23,210 bases of DNA from Isoetes engelmannii (taxonomy: Eukaryota > Streptophyta > Lycopodiopsida > Isoetales > Isoetaceae). Location: assembly GCA_011763485.2 (NCBI GenBank), contig JAANSK020250607.1, positions 1 through 23,210 of the forward strand, read 5' to 3'. Below are positions 1-9,665 of this stretch, piece after piece. Below the pieces are notes generated by a model that saw nothing but the letters and a program-made list of their open reading frames with translations, made no database searches and had not been told where the DNA came from. A program made the position numbers and the translations under genes. How positions within the stretch are numbered: the first letter of the stretch is position 1; each line of letters starts with the position of its first letter.

Positions 1-109
1 TAGAGTCTCTGCTGATGAAATTAAGGCTAAATTATTGTTTTTTATGAATGAATGCTCTCAATGTAAAACTTCGATTTCACTAAATCACTCATTCAAAAAA
101 GCTACTTCC

Positions 110-620
110 CACATTACTGCATGAGTCCCGAACTCAAGAATATATTCCGTTTTTTACAAATGCTCCGCCCCTTTACAACTTTTTTCTTGAATACTTTGCA
201 GAAGCCCCTCAGATGCGTCTTTGTCTTACAAACCTTTTTTCGTTGTAGTTCTGTTATGTAGGCTCTCTTCTTAGTCCTTATTAGCTTTGTATATTTTTCT
301 TCAAATTCTTTGTATCTTTCTGTTTCCATCCATATCTTGGCTGCCTTTTTTGCTCTTTTGCATTCCCAGTCATACCATTTTGCTTGCCTGAATTTCCTCT
401 CTTTCCCCTGACTCCTGTGCACCCTTCTAAGTACTTTCCACAACTCTTCGTTATTATCTCGTCCAGTTGCACCCCCATTGTATCTGCATCCATCCCTTCC
501 CATGTCACATTACTTGTCATTTCTTCCATATTTAGCATGAAGTCGTTGGGTGGGTAGCGGTATGTAGGATAATCTAGTAGGAAAATGTAGAACAATATGG
601 TGATCAGTGTTCAATTGCTA
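110..620 (-). mobile_element. LINE ORF2 fragment (endonuclease end plus linker), degraded
   Basis: Two overlapping minus-strand frames together read like the join between the endonuclease and reverse transcriptase of a plant LINE. Near 600 a TDHHIV string resembles the SDH motif that closes an APE-type endonuclease. It is followed by a basic linker with WYDWECKRAKKAAKIW, then YKEFEEKYTKLIRTKKRAY, which matches the usual WFDxECxxAK...YKxLxRxKKxxY pattern. The reading frame shifts between the two halves, and no RT core follows before position 1. The piece is therefore a dead fragment, or it continues outside the window. It may belong to the same family as the LINE copies at 6.3-9.5 kb, but the parts do not overlap, so this cannot be tested here. 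No target-site duplication is visible. Confidence 0.5.
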
Positions 621-689
621 ATCGGATTATAATATATTAATAATAGAAGGGGTTATTGGAAAGGATTCATTTTGTCTTGGTGTAAAATT

Positions 690-1890
690 TGAGGGGGATC
701 TAATGATATGAGCAAAGAGATAAGTAAACAGATAAGCATAACCATAATCATGGCTCCTAATACAACAACTATTAACATCCCAATGATTTGAAAAAGAATT
801 ACTAGTCTGAGTCCAAACTACAGCGGTAGAGTCCATAAATTGCGGACATTGATTCATGAAGTTTGAAACCTCTTTTACAACCACATACATATAGTTCACA
901 ATTTGCAACTGAGGAATGCAAATTGGTAGGAATAGGTTGAAGAAGATGAACATTTTCTAGATATACAAAGAAACCCTCTTTGATTTACTGTATCTATCTA
1001 TTACTTTTAATACATTTCAATTCCATTGACGTGAAATATACAAACGAAGAGAAAATAGTACGTACCTAATAGAAACGTGTTTCCAAGTCAATGGAACGAT
1101 AACCAAGATAAGTCGTCGTGTGATTTTCGAAATGAAAGAATGATTCCAATCAACTGAAATGTAGTTGTCAGTGTGCTTCCATACAAGAAAGGCCAAGTAA
1201 AATCAAGTGTGACTTGACCAGTTAATGATAGCCACACATTACCACTCCAATTAGTAGACCTATAACAAGGATGTGCACAGGAATGCGATGCTGGGATACA
1301 AACATTGAGAATTCCAAAACAAAAGGCAAGATATGCATCTTTCAATAGTAAAAGTCCCACCCTGGTGAAAATTCTTCCTATTGGAGTAGCATTAAAGAAA
1401 GATATAGGTGCAGAAAAAATGCTTTGGAGCATTGACGAACAGAACCTTTGTGCAGTAAAATGCTCCGGAGCATGGACAAATAGAATCTTTGTGCAGTAAG
1501 TAACCCACAAAAGGGTAGAAGGTTCATTCGCTGAAGTACAAATAACCCAGTTTCCAAGCGCTCCAGCATAAACTGAAATGAATCTCTGAGGATGAACTCT
1601 GTTTGTATCAGATGTAGAACTTGCAAGCTAAAAGTCACTCTCGATTTCCAAGCCTTGCCATGCATTTTGAATGAGCAACAAAAGCAAGATATGAAGACCA
1701 TTGAATGCCATCGTTGCTTATGCCAAATAAACAATCTTCTTCACGTGTCTTGTAGCTCGCTATTCCTCCTCAATGCAATGAGGAGCAACCTTATCTTGAT
1801 TATGTACAACCACCAACATCAAGTGCCGGAGCAATGTAGAGCAAGAACAGAAGGATCAGGCAGTGGGAAGCATTATTTTTGAAGCATAGA
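690..1890 (-). pseudogene. ABCC (MRP-type) ABC transporter pseudogene, start of second transmembrane domain
   Basis: On the minus strand one frame from about 1790 to 1370 reads as the linker and second transmembrane domain of a plant ABCC transporter. In order it shows EEE(stop)RATRHVKKIVYLA (the EEEReTG linker), a hydrophobic stretch ending LEIESDF(stop)LASSTSDTNRV (the QIxSDYWLAxxTSD block), RFISVYAGAL, then APISFFNATPIGRIFTR, the family's APMSFFDxTPxGRI hallmark. Three in-frame stops are visible in that stretch. A GTGGGA donor follows at the TPIGRIFTR block, and a second exon-like piece (about 1280-1075) holds STLTTTFQLIGII and RLILVIVPLTW, ending at a GTACGT donor. Weaker remnants (FQIIGMLIVVVLGAMIMV) continue to about 700. 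Both nucleotide-binding domains are missing. Functional ABCC proteins export glutathione conjugates at membranes; this copy cannot. A tandem duplication of about 41 bp lies inside it. Confidence 0.72.
1420..1500. repeat. Imperfect 41/40-bp tandem duplication inside the ABCC pseudogene
   Basis: Two adjacent units (1420-1460 and 1461-1500) share a tgctNNggagcat start and a tttgtgcagtaa end, with several mismatches. The 41-bp offset is not a multiple of three, so on the minus strand the TAQRF-SML(R/Q)SI block appears in two frames. This duplication alone breaks the ABCC reading frame. Confidence 0.85.
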
Positions 1891-2590
1891 AATCAGAGGA
1901 ATTAAGCATTTCTGTAATTTTCCAAGCCATAGATGTGAAAATATGAATATCCAACTGACAAGGTTAATTTTTGTTGATGTGTACAGTAACGTGGACAGGG
2001 TAGAATAGCAGCAATGCTTGTAAGGAGGGTTAGGCAAGCCTGCTAATAATAATTAATTTAGCATTGACACTTGGGTCCAAATTGATTGAGCAAGAAAAAA
2101 CCTACTAAAAATAGACTTAGCCACCCCAATTTGCCCCAAATTGATTTAGCTTGGAGAAGGAGAAGTAGTCCTATTCCCCGAAAAGATGGAGACCCTTTGC
2201 GATAATAGTTCTAGTGAAGATACCACTGTAGTAGGCTAGATAGCCGAGATTTCTGGTTAGAAATTGATCCTTGGATGTTTAGATGAATGATTTGATCTTA
2301 TATGGTTGCTTATTTGAGGCTATGAATGAATTATGGTAGTCCTTTGATCCACCTCTTATGCTTATAGGATAAGGGAGGGTAGAGACCTAAAAGCCTATTA
2401 GGGTTATAGATGATTCTAGCTAGAACCCCATAAATCCCTATAAATACGAGCTGTGCCTAGAGCCCACCGGCCTAGATGCTATAAGGTGATTGAGCACTAT
2501 ATGAAGGACATAATGGTAAAATAGAAATGAAGCCTTGCTGAGCGTGGCTACTGGGGCCCCCATAGTGTACTAGGTTTATAGTTGGTCACT
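1891..2590. other. Intergenic stretch with no recognised gene
   Basis: AT-rich sequence with short scattered frames only. No family signature, tRNA or terminal repeat was recognised. The start of a GC-richer block is noticeable after about 2430. Confidence 0.4.
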
Positions 2591-2880
2591 AAATGTAGGC
2601 CGGGTATGGGTCTGACACCCCTTGGGTCGCAGCTGCCGATATGAAAGATCGTCCTGGGGACTCGATAGGTGCGGGTGTCACCCCGACCTATGGATTTTGG
2701 GGGTTAAGTCGGGTACGTATGGGGGTCGGGAGACCACGTCCTCTTGCCACCCATGGAACCATTATGCTCCTGGAAGGGATGTCCCGTTCCTGCCTCATCG
2801 GAGCGGGATAATGTAATCTGGAGTAGTCTCATAGGGTGACTCCATGAGATTACGTCTCCGGAAGGCTACAATCATGCCAT
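2590..2880. repeat. GC-rich block with three consecutive stem-loops
   Basis: This block is clearly richer in GC than its flanks. Three inverted repeats lie in series: about 2668-2690 (AGGT-CGGG against CCCG-ACCT), 2782-2808 (tcccgttcc against ggagcggga, one G:T wobble) and 2813-2853 (gtaatctggagt against actcc-atg-agattac, with a 3-nt bulge). In addition, tgacaccc near 2620 is complementary to gggtgtca near 2672. I do not recognise a family. It could be a fragment of a repeat element or a structured transcript. Confidence 0.5.
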
Positions 2881-2925
2881 ATCACGTCTCAGCCAATGTT
2901 GTTAAGTACGTAAAAATTCGTGCGG

Positions 2926-2997
2926 TTAAAAAACGTTTCTAAATATTTTTTGAAGATTTTTAAAATTTTTTAAAAAATCCTTTAAAAACGTTTTTTA
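2926..2997. repeat. Short AT-rich palindrome (13-bp arms)
   Basis: The arm ttaaaaaacgttt (2926-2938) is repeated inverted as aaacgttttttac (2985-2997), around an AT-rich centre of about 46 bp. Runs of aaaatcctt follow to about 3060. It could be a tiny MITE-like relic or simply low-complexity sequence. Confidence 0.5.
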
Positions 2998-3059
2998 CGT
3001 TGAAAATCTTAGAATCCTTAAAAATCCTTAAAGATCTTTAAAAATCCTGACAAATCCTT

Positions 3060-3675
3060 AGACTGTGACTTTTTTTTAACCAAGTACATGATATTCTTGA
3101 ACTTATTTATCCTTGTTATGTAATTCTTATATTTCTTAGCCTGTATAAAAATGTTTTTTCTGAACTTTCTTAAGGATTGCATGGCAAAACACCTATGATG
3201 AATCCTTTAAATCAACGACAATATGAATATGAGCAGGCAAAATCGAACTATGTTGGATGCAATTGCAGCTTAGAACCCTGAGTTTTTGGCTGATTTATGA
3301 CAAATTGAATTTCCAGCCATTTCATCCAAATTCTAGATTCCTCAACCATTTGTGGATTTTTGAACTGATTTATTGAATAGATTTGTGGATTTTCCAACTC
3401 CATTGATGCCATTGCCTTTTTTTTTAAGTCTAATTATTTGAGATTCCCAACAAATCCGTGCATCTCTTGGCAAATATGCGAGGACCTCACCAAATCCATA
3501 GGTTTGTAAACAAAATTTATCGGTTTCTCATACACAAATGTTATTATAGAGGCGTCCCACACGACCATGATTACTGTTGAAAAACTCTGTGCTCTGCGCC
3601 ATGATATTCGCAAGCAAAGAACCTGCTCTGAGCACAGGAACATAGGCCTGTTGCGGACTGTTGACAACGATGATG
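3060..3675. other. Intergenic AT-rich stretch with no recognised gene
   Basis: Only short frames on both strands. A loosely repeated phrase (atttgtggatttt) occurs near 3350 and 3380. Nothing identifiable. Confidence 0.4.
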
Positions 3676-4003
3676 GAAACTTGACCTAGAGGTAAGCCAT
3701 GGGCATTGGTTTGTCAATTGGGGTTCGAATCCCCATGCTCAATCTCCTCATGTTTGTGGGGCACCTATGATACTGATATATGATAGTGTTTGTATTGCAT
3801 ATGATACTATTTCTTGTGTATTGTATTTAGATAACTTGGCTCAATGGTTCTTTTACCTATAAGGCCCTATAATATGGAGTCAAATTGACCCCATGTTGAC
3901 CTCGAGGGGGCGGCTGGGATCTGTGCTTATGGCATATTCCCCAGTTAATGCCATCATCTGACGGCCATGAAGCGAGTTGAATTGAATTGGATTGAATTGC
4001 GTT
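3676..4003 (+). mobile_element. tRNA-derived SINE
   Basis: An A-box-like stretch (acctagaggtaagc, 3684-3697) is followed at normal tRNA spacing by a near-perfect B box (ggttcgaatcc, 3722-3732) inside a self-complementary tggggttcgaatcccca T-arm. This is the internal RNA polymerase III promoter layout of tRNA-derived SINEs. A tRNA-unrelated body of about 240 bp follows, ending in a ttgaa-type simple repeat tail (3977-3999). The D-arm and anticodon region do not fold as an intact tRNA, so a tRNA gene is unlikely. Target-site duplications were not found, so the ends are approximate. Confidence 0.65.
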
Positions 4004-4199
4004 TTTATCGTCCACTAACACCACAATAAACAAAGGGGAATGTACTTTCTTATGTGAACGTGGCAGTCACGACCGCCATGTGGACCTAGGATATTACAAA
4101 AAAATAATTGTGCTTAGGGCTGAGTACACAGGCCAGGGATGAGGTAACAGAATAAGATGCTGTGGCAGTAGCCAGATTTGATGCAGCGTGCTTGGTGAC

Positions 4200-4800
4200 A
4201 ATGTGGTTTGGAGAAGGGAGGTGTTTACTGCTGATGCTTTGAAGTAGCAGACTCTTGAGTTGAAGAGCAGCCGATATGGGTTCTTGTACAGAGATTTTTT
4301 TGGGGAAGACATAAGCTTACTGGAGTCTATTGAGAAGTTGATTGATGCTCCTTGCACAATTGAAAACAAAGAGTGGCTGGAATTGCTTGATAATTCACCG
4401 GATGACCTGCAAAAAGGGATTCATTGTTTCCTTTGATTCTTGTGACGTGATGCATGTGTGGTGGTTGATCAATTTACTACGGGAGAAGATGAATTCCCTT
4501 CTGGTGAAGAGACCAAATCAACCATGAATATCCTGCGAGTGCACAATATTAACGGGATTGTGCAGGAAACACGTATTGGCAAAGAAAAGCCAACATCATC
4601 TCAACTCTTGAAATTTCTAGGTCCTCTCTACTCAAAACAGGAAGGATGCAGGTTGATAACGTGTTGTGTAAACTGGCAGAAAAGCTGCAGCAGGAAATGG
4701 GCAGCAGGAAATGGGAAGTATCTTACAGCTTCCCAGATGCTGATAATGTCTTTGACCTCTAAAACATACTTAGAAAAATTACATATATTTGAGAAGTGAA
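4200..4800 (+). pseudogene. Unrecognised coding-like remnant, first part
   Basis: Two plus-strand stretches have protein-like composition but lie in shifted frames. About 4240-4430 reads SSRYGFLYRDFFGEDISLLE followed by a WLELLDNSPDDLQKG block. About 4455-4640 reads VVDQFTTGEDEFPSGEETKS followed by a TSSQLLKFLGPLYSKQEG block. A stop and a frame change separate them. The acidic and amphipathic character suggests a decayed nuclear or regulatory protein, but I do not recognise a family. It may be upstream exons of the same broken gene as 5540-6280. Confidence 0.35.
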
Positions 4801-5327
4801 CAATGGTTTCCAAATGGATGATCAGGTACATATATATTAGTTGCATAGTTGATGCATGCTATGCAAAAATGTTTTGTCCATTATAACTTGATTCATTGTT
4901 TGATTAAGTTTCTGCCTGTTGGTGTCAAAGCTTGTTACTTATTCCATTCATGTTTCCCTAATCTTTTTGTGTGCTCTTGTTATTTTCAATTCAGCAAGAT
5001 ATGTGGACTTGCAGGTCCATGTCAGAAAACAAAACTTTGCTAGTCGTACTTGGGGATGCAAGAAGGAACGTAAGAAGATTTTTGATAAACAATATCGAGC
5101 TAACATGCAATTGTAAGGATTTTCTTTCCTTGTTATATGTTCCATAATCTCTCAATAAGCAATTGTTTGCTGTTGTATGGGAGATGTGGTGCAATTCATA
5201 GACCTAGGAATGAGCTTATTGAATAATGAAAACGAGTTGCCTTCAAAACAGTCATCCCGATTTTCAAATTTCGAAAGCCACCTTCATCCCATGTTTTGAA
5301 TGTTAAACTTGATTTCCCTTTCTTGTA

Positions 5328-5485
5328 TTATGTTGTTGGCACCTCTTACGTCCATTCTTGGATGGTTTCCAGTAAGCAATAAAAGTTTTATCTTGGAATC
5401 CTGGTTTTATGTTGTTGGCACCTCTTACGTCCATTCTTGGATGGTTTCCAGTAAGCAATAAAAGTTTTATCTTGGAATCCTGGTT
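5328..5485. repeat. Perfect 79-bp tandem duplication
   Basis: Units 5328-5406 and 5407-5485 appear identical by eye and are directly adjacent. Each begins ttatgttgttggcacctc and ends ttggaatcctggtt. Perfect identity amid otherwise decayed sequence points to a recent duplication or an assembly artefact. Confidence 0.95.
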
Positions 5486-5539
5486 AAGCAATCTGTTGTA
5501 TTTTTCTCATATATATATTTCTTCTTGCATATTGACAGA

Positions 5540-6280
5540 GGTGCTACAAGATTGAAGCAGCAGCAATTTCTTCAACATCATCCATGGGATACAGATCCTT
5601 CTATTCCTATTGATGGAATTGGGCCCTGGTCCGGACCGGGGTCAAACTCACCTCCATTCGATGCAGGAACATTCGGCAAATATACGGAAGTAGATGTTTT
5701 AGGAAGCAAAGCTTTCCTACAGTCACAGATTCCATCATTTTCTTACATTGGCAGGGATAGTCAGGTTTTTGTAAACAAATTAAAGACCCATCAAGACAAG
5801 TGGAGATACCAGAATGCCAGGTGTCAAACCAAGCAAGCAAGACAGAGGCCATCTATCCCGACTATCACCAACGAGCAGAATGAGTTATTTGTACTGCAAG
5901 CAAAGTTATGCCGTGAGGTACTTCGCGTCTTTTGCATGAATGTATCTCAGGTTCCATATTACCCACTGGTAAATAGAAGCAGCATTTGAGCTTCTAAATC
6001 CGCTTCAATCATGGATAAAGTTGAACGTTTTTTTCCTTTCTAGATATAACAAAAGGGAGTGGTTTGGAGTGAACATAGTGATCCTAAAAAATCTAGGCGC
6101 TCAAAAGATCTGTTCAGCCTGTCTCTGAGGAAGATGATGTTGATACTAAAAGTGTCTCATCGCAAGATAATATTTGTCATTCAAACCTCGAACATCTTGA
6201 ATGAATTAAAAAATTTGGGCGTCCATTTCATGTGCTTGCTGCTGCATATGTTCATTGTTGGGCCATCATAATGAGTGAGA
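5540..6280 (+). pseudogene. Unrecognised gene remnant, exon-like pair
   Basis: An open frame runs from an AG acceptor at about 5538 (upstream pyrimidine tract and cttcttgcatattgacag) to a GTAAAT donor at 5969. It encodes about 143 residues including QQQFLQHHPWDTDPSIPIDG and NELFVLQAKLCREVLR, with composition typical of a real protein. A strong acceptor (tttcctttctag, ending 6043) opens a second piece with WSEHSDPKKSRRSKDLFSL and, in another frame, SEEDDVDTKSVSSQDNICHS. Joining the first exon at its natural phase meets a stop at once, and the second piece changes frame. I therefore call it a broken gene, although a different splice pattern could rescue it. No family recognised. Confidence 0.4.
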
Positions 6281-6329
6281 TCTGTCATTGTAAAATTATT
6301 GAATGTCCTGGTCTCATGAGGTTCCTGTG

Positions 6330-8070
6330 GATGGAAGATTAGCACAACAGAAACTGTACAAGCCATTTTTTTCCCTAGTAGAGGAGGGTTTTGTATGATA
6401 AGGCTCCCCCGGCATACCATAGGATGTGTTTTTTTAAGGGTCAGATAAATACACTGAATATGCTTACCTGCTGTATGCAACGGTTTCCATGTAGGCTGAA
6501 ACGATTTCCACAAGCGCATTACAATAGTGCTGCATGCTGATGATGTGATCTCAATTTCCAAGGCCTGCGTGGCTGTGGATGCTTTTTGCAAAGAAAGATT
6601 TGCAGTAAACTTGCAGAAAACCAAATGGTGATTTTCAATACATCCAAGCCTGTCATGCATTGAATGGATTTTCCTTTTAAGGGCAACCAGTGGAATTGTT
6701 TCAGCCTACACATACCTTGGAATGGAGTTTTCAGGGCCGAGGTTTAGTGTGAAAGCAGCAGCACAGAAAAAACTGCTACACCTCATTGGCTTTCATGCAG
6801 AAAAGACTGCTACACCTCATGGGTGCTTATGGAGAAACAATGCTTCCAGAGGCACTTTATGATGTGAATACTAAGCTCCATTTGTTCAATACGTTTTTGT
6901 ATGGCAAACAGGTTTGGGCCTCTGATCTTGGAGAAGATGAATGGAATCAAATCGTGAGGCCCAAAATATTAACGATGTCAAGAATGTATCAGGAGCAAAC
7001 TCACAGTCCCCCATGACATAGTGTTGGCAGAATTTGCAGCCAAGTCTTGAAGCTGTGGTGGTGCCTTGTTTCCATAGGCTCCAGTTTTTGGCTGATAGAC
7101 AAGATGCCAGGCAAAGGCTCCCTCACTTGGCATTCAGTTCATCCAAAACATTGGGTAACTCAGGTTAAGATAACTGGTTTTCCTGCACATGGAAACTGTT
7201 CAACAAAATGGGCTTCTCAATATGTCACCTCCCACCATTAAGCACAGTCGCGCAGTTCCCAATCATGAAGTAAATATGAGCAGACAAGTGGACCTCTTCA
7301 AAAGAATTATCCACCAAAAGACAATTCTACAAGGACAATTTCTTGAGTATCTCTAGAGATGGTTTCCTTCGACGTCCTGGATACATAGATACCCACTTGT
7401 CACATAAACTCCGGAATGTATGGAGGCAGTTCCTTGTCTCTTCTCATTAGTCAAAGATGGAAGCTGGCCTGGCCAAGGGCAATCTGTCAAATATGCAACT
7501 TAGGGGCGTTGGAATCAGATGAACACTTTAGTTTCTTGTGTTCAGCATACTATGACATAAGAGGAAGATACCACAGCCTTTTCAGGTACCCAGCCACTTT
7601 GAGGCAGCTTATGAACTTCCCAGACAAGAAATGTTGTATACATATGAACTCACCAAACTCAGAATAAATGTGCTCAACAAGCTGATTCAGAATTAAAGCA
7701 AACAGTGCTGACTTTTTTTTCGGTACTTCATCCGGCACCCTTAAACTGTAGTAGGAAAAGGAAGTCAAAAGTGTCCGCTGGGGGCTCATAAAATGGCCAA
7801 AGGTTGAGAAAGGACAGGCCTGAAGGAAGAATAGGGACCATAGGCATGTACAAAGCATCACAGGATTTTCAGAGCTTATAAGTGGGTGCATTCATGAGCT
7901 TATAGGATAATAAGCTTTATCACTAGGTTTTAGTTTTTCTTCTTTGCCAACACTTTCAACTAGGAGAATACTCCTAGATGTTGGAACACTTGCTGTATTC
8001 ACTTGGTCTCATAGACCCTACCTATCCTATGTTTCCCATAGACATTAATAAACTCTTTCTTTCTTTCCTT
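6330..8070 (+). mobile_element. LINE, 3' half of ORF2 plus 3' UTR, degraded
   Basis: Plus-strand frames give, in order, the RT catalytic block as LHADDVISISK (about 6527-6559, the YADD-type box), NLQKTKW, AYTYLGMEFSGPRFSVKAAAQ, then LFNTFLYGKQVWASDLGEDEW (about 6880-6950), RQRLPHLAFSSSKTL, and a terminal zinc-finger-like block CQICNLGALESDEHFSFLC (about 7485-7541, spacing C-x2-C-x9-H-x4-C). This order is that of ORF2 in plant LINEs of the kind abundant in seed-free plants. Frame changes and stops are frequent, so no full protein is made. The 3' UTR appears to end at aataaactctttctttcttt (about 8047-8066). The 5' half with the endonuclease is absent, as expected from 5' truncation. Confidence 0.75.
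6763..6831. repeat. 34-bp-offset direct duplication inside the LINE
   Basis: The phrase ctgctacacctcat occurs at 6773 and again at 6807, with similar flanking cagaaaa sequence. The offset of 34 bp shifts the LINE frame. Confidence 0.8.
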
Positions 8071-9050
8071 TCCTGCAACTTACATATGCCATAGGACCAT
8101 AAAAAGTTTCTTAAACCATCTGCATACATGACCCAGATCCCACATTCACTTCATCAGTCTAAACTAGTTTCTGAAAGCAACATGTTGTACTTTGTTAGCA
8201 TTACATTGGCACGTGTAGTATCAGTTGCAAGAGCCAAATTTACAGTCTTCGTATCTTCCATAGAACAGCCATAATTGGGATACTTATTCTAGGAAGACGG
8301 TTGTCATGTACGAGGAAAGAAAGTACAATAGAGAAAGATCACACAATTGGCATCCTATAATACTAGTTGCAGGGCTATTACTATCTTGGGTCGTCCACAG
8401 AAGTGCCATAATTAGACTATGGTGGAAGGAGGAGCTGGTCTTTGGAAGAAGGGGCTTCACATAAAAAAACAATTACCATGACTTGAAGCAAATGAGCACT
8501 TGCCATTGCCAGAATTGTGGCCTTAGCATTTACCAATTAACAACATACAATGCCAATGGACCATGCTTCGGGCAAAGTATTGCTGATTATATATACCCTA
8601 CCATGGGAGGATGTGGTCGAAATGGTCATAACAAGCCACTATTCTTCTGGTTGGAAAATAAATGCCCGGGCGATGGAAGCGGATGACAAGTTCAGCTATG
8701 TCATTTTATTAACAATGCATATGGTGAACGGTATGGCTTCTGCAAAGCTAAAATGCTGTTCCAGACTGAGGAGCACACTTCGTATGATGGTGTAATACCA
8801 AGTGCCAAAGATTTAAATTCTTAGATTAGCACATTGAACTTGTCTAGAATCTGCATGTCAGTTTACTGCTGTATTCCACCAATTTAGAAATTTCTTCCTC
8901 CTTTGCATGCAAACATTTTATGCAAGCATATGCCCTTCAATATGCCTCATGGTTTCAAGCTTGTGGCCAAAGTGGTTGGACACCGCAAGCAAATTCATTT
9001 AGCATCTTTTACTGTTCATACTTTATTGCAATCTGCTTTTTTCCTTTAGA
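8071..9050. other. Intergenic stretch with no firm gene
   Basis: Short frames only. The most protein-like is a plus-strand run at about 8690-8823 containing AYGERYGFCKAKMLFQTEEH. An overlapping frame around 8483-8686 is rich in Cys and Gly (CHCQNCGLS, MGGCGRNGHNK). Neither has a recognisable family or clear splice sites, and both may be chance. Confidence 0.3.
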
Positions 9051-9540
9051 GACAGAGGCTCTATGTTATACCCTGGAATGCCTTAAAAGAATACAGGATA
9101 TGGATGAGGCAAGACTCCCCCACCAAGCTCTGCTAGAATCTATGAGGCAAGATGGGACAGGTAGGTACAACCAATTGGTTGAATGGGCAGGTTATGGAAT
9201 ATTGATGTAGTGGTCCTGAGCGGTTGGGAACCAAAAAGAGAATTTATAGAACAATGTTGGGAGAAAAGTTAATTTCTCAACGTCGTCTGACCTCTCATCG
9301 ACTTGAGATTGAAGTTGGATGAGAACAGAAAACCTTATGAATTAAGGTTCTATGTAGAAGGGCTCAGCTAGGAGATGAAGCACATGCCTCGCTTAGATGT
9401 TACACTTATAGCCAATTGCGGGCGCATTTCGAAGTAAATGTACCATCTTTACATGAGCCTTTGGAGATGCAAACGCCATCTTCGGGGCTTATCTGCAGGA
9501 ATTTTGGAATTGTAGGAGAGACATTTTTGAGTTAAATAAC
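9050..9540 (+). mobile_element. Second LINE ORF2 C-terminal fragment
   Basis: The frame around 9053-9205 reads EALCYTLECLKRIQDMDEAR, then LPHQALLESM and a QLVEWAGYGI block. This matches the segment between the RT and the terminal zinc finger of the same kind of LINE as at 6.3-8.07 kb. About 200 bp on, in another frame, GDEAHASLRCYTYSQLR matches the E-x-H-x4-C half of the terminal finger. The first two cysteines are lost and the frames do not connect, so this is a relic. It ends within about 130 bp of the start codon of the large gene, so any promoter there must lie in or just after LINE-derived DNA. Confidence 0.6.
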
Positions 9541-9665
9541 TGGATAGATGAGTTCAAGAATTGTAGTTATTTCGCGCATATTCTTTTGTATTGTTGTTGA
9601 GTTCAAATTTGGCATGATGAATAAAGAAATAAATAATAATTAGCTGAAGTGATGTAATTTCTGAA

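Noticed and set aside
2430-2880. Long terminal repeat of a retroelement
   Set aside because: No matching second repeat, primer-binding site or polyprotein signature was found in the window, so the GC-rich block is left unassigned.
2926-2997. Named MITE family
   Set aside because: The palindrome is very AT-rich with no clear target duplication, and low-complexity sequence explains it as well.
3684-3745. Possible tRNA gene around the ggttcgaatcc box
   Set aside because: Only the T-arm is well formed. No acceptor stem or anticodon arm folds at the right distance, and a SINE-like body and tail follow.
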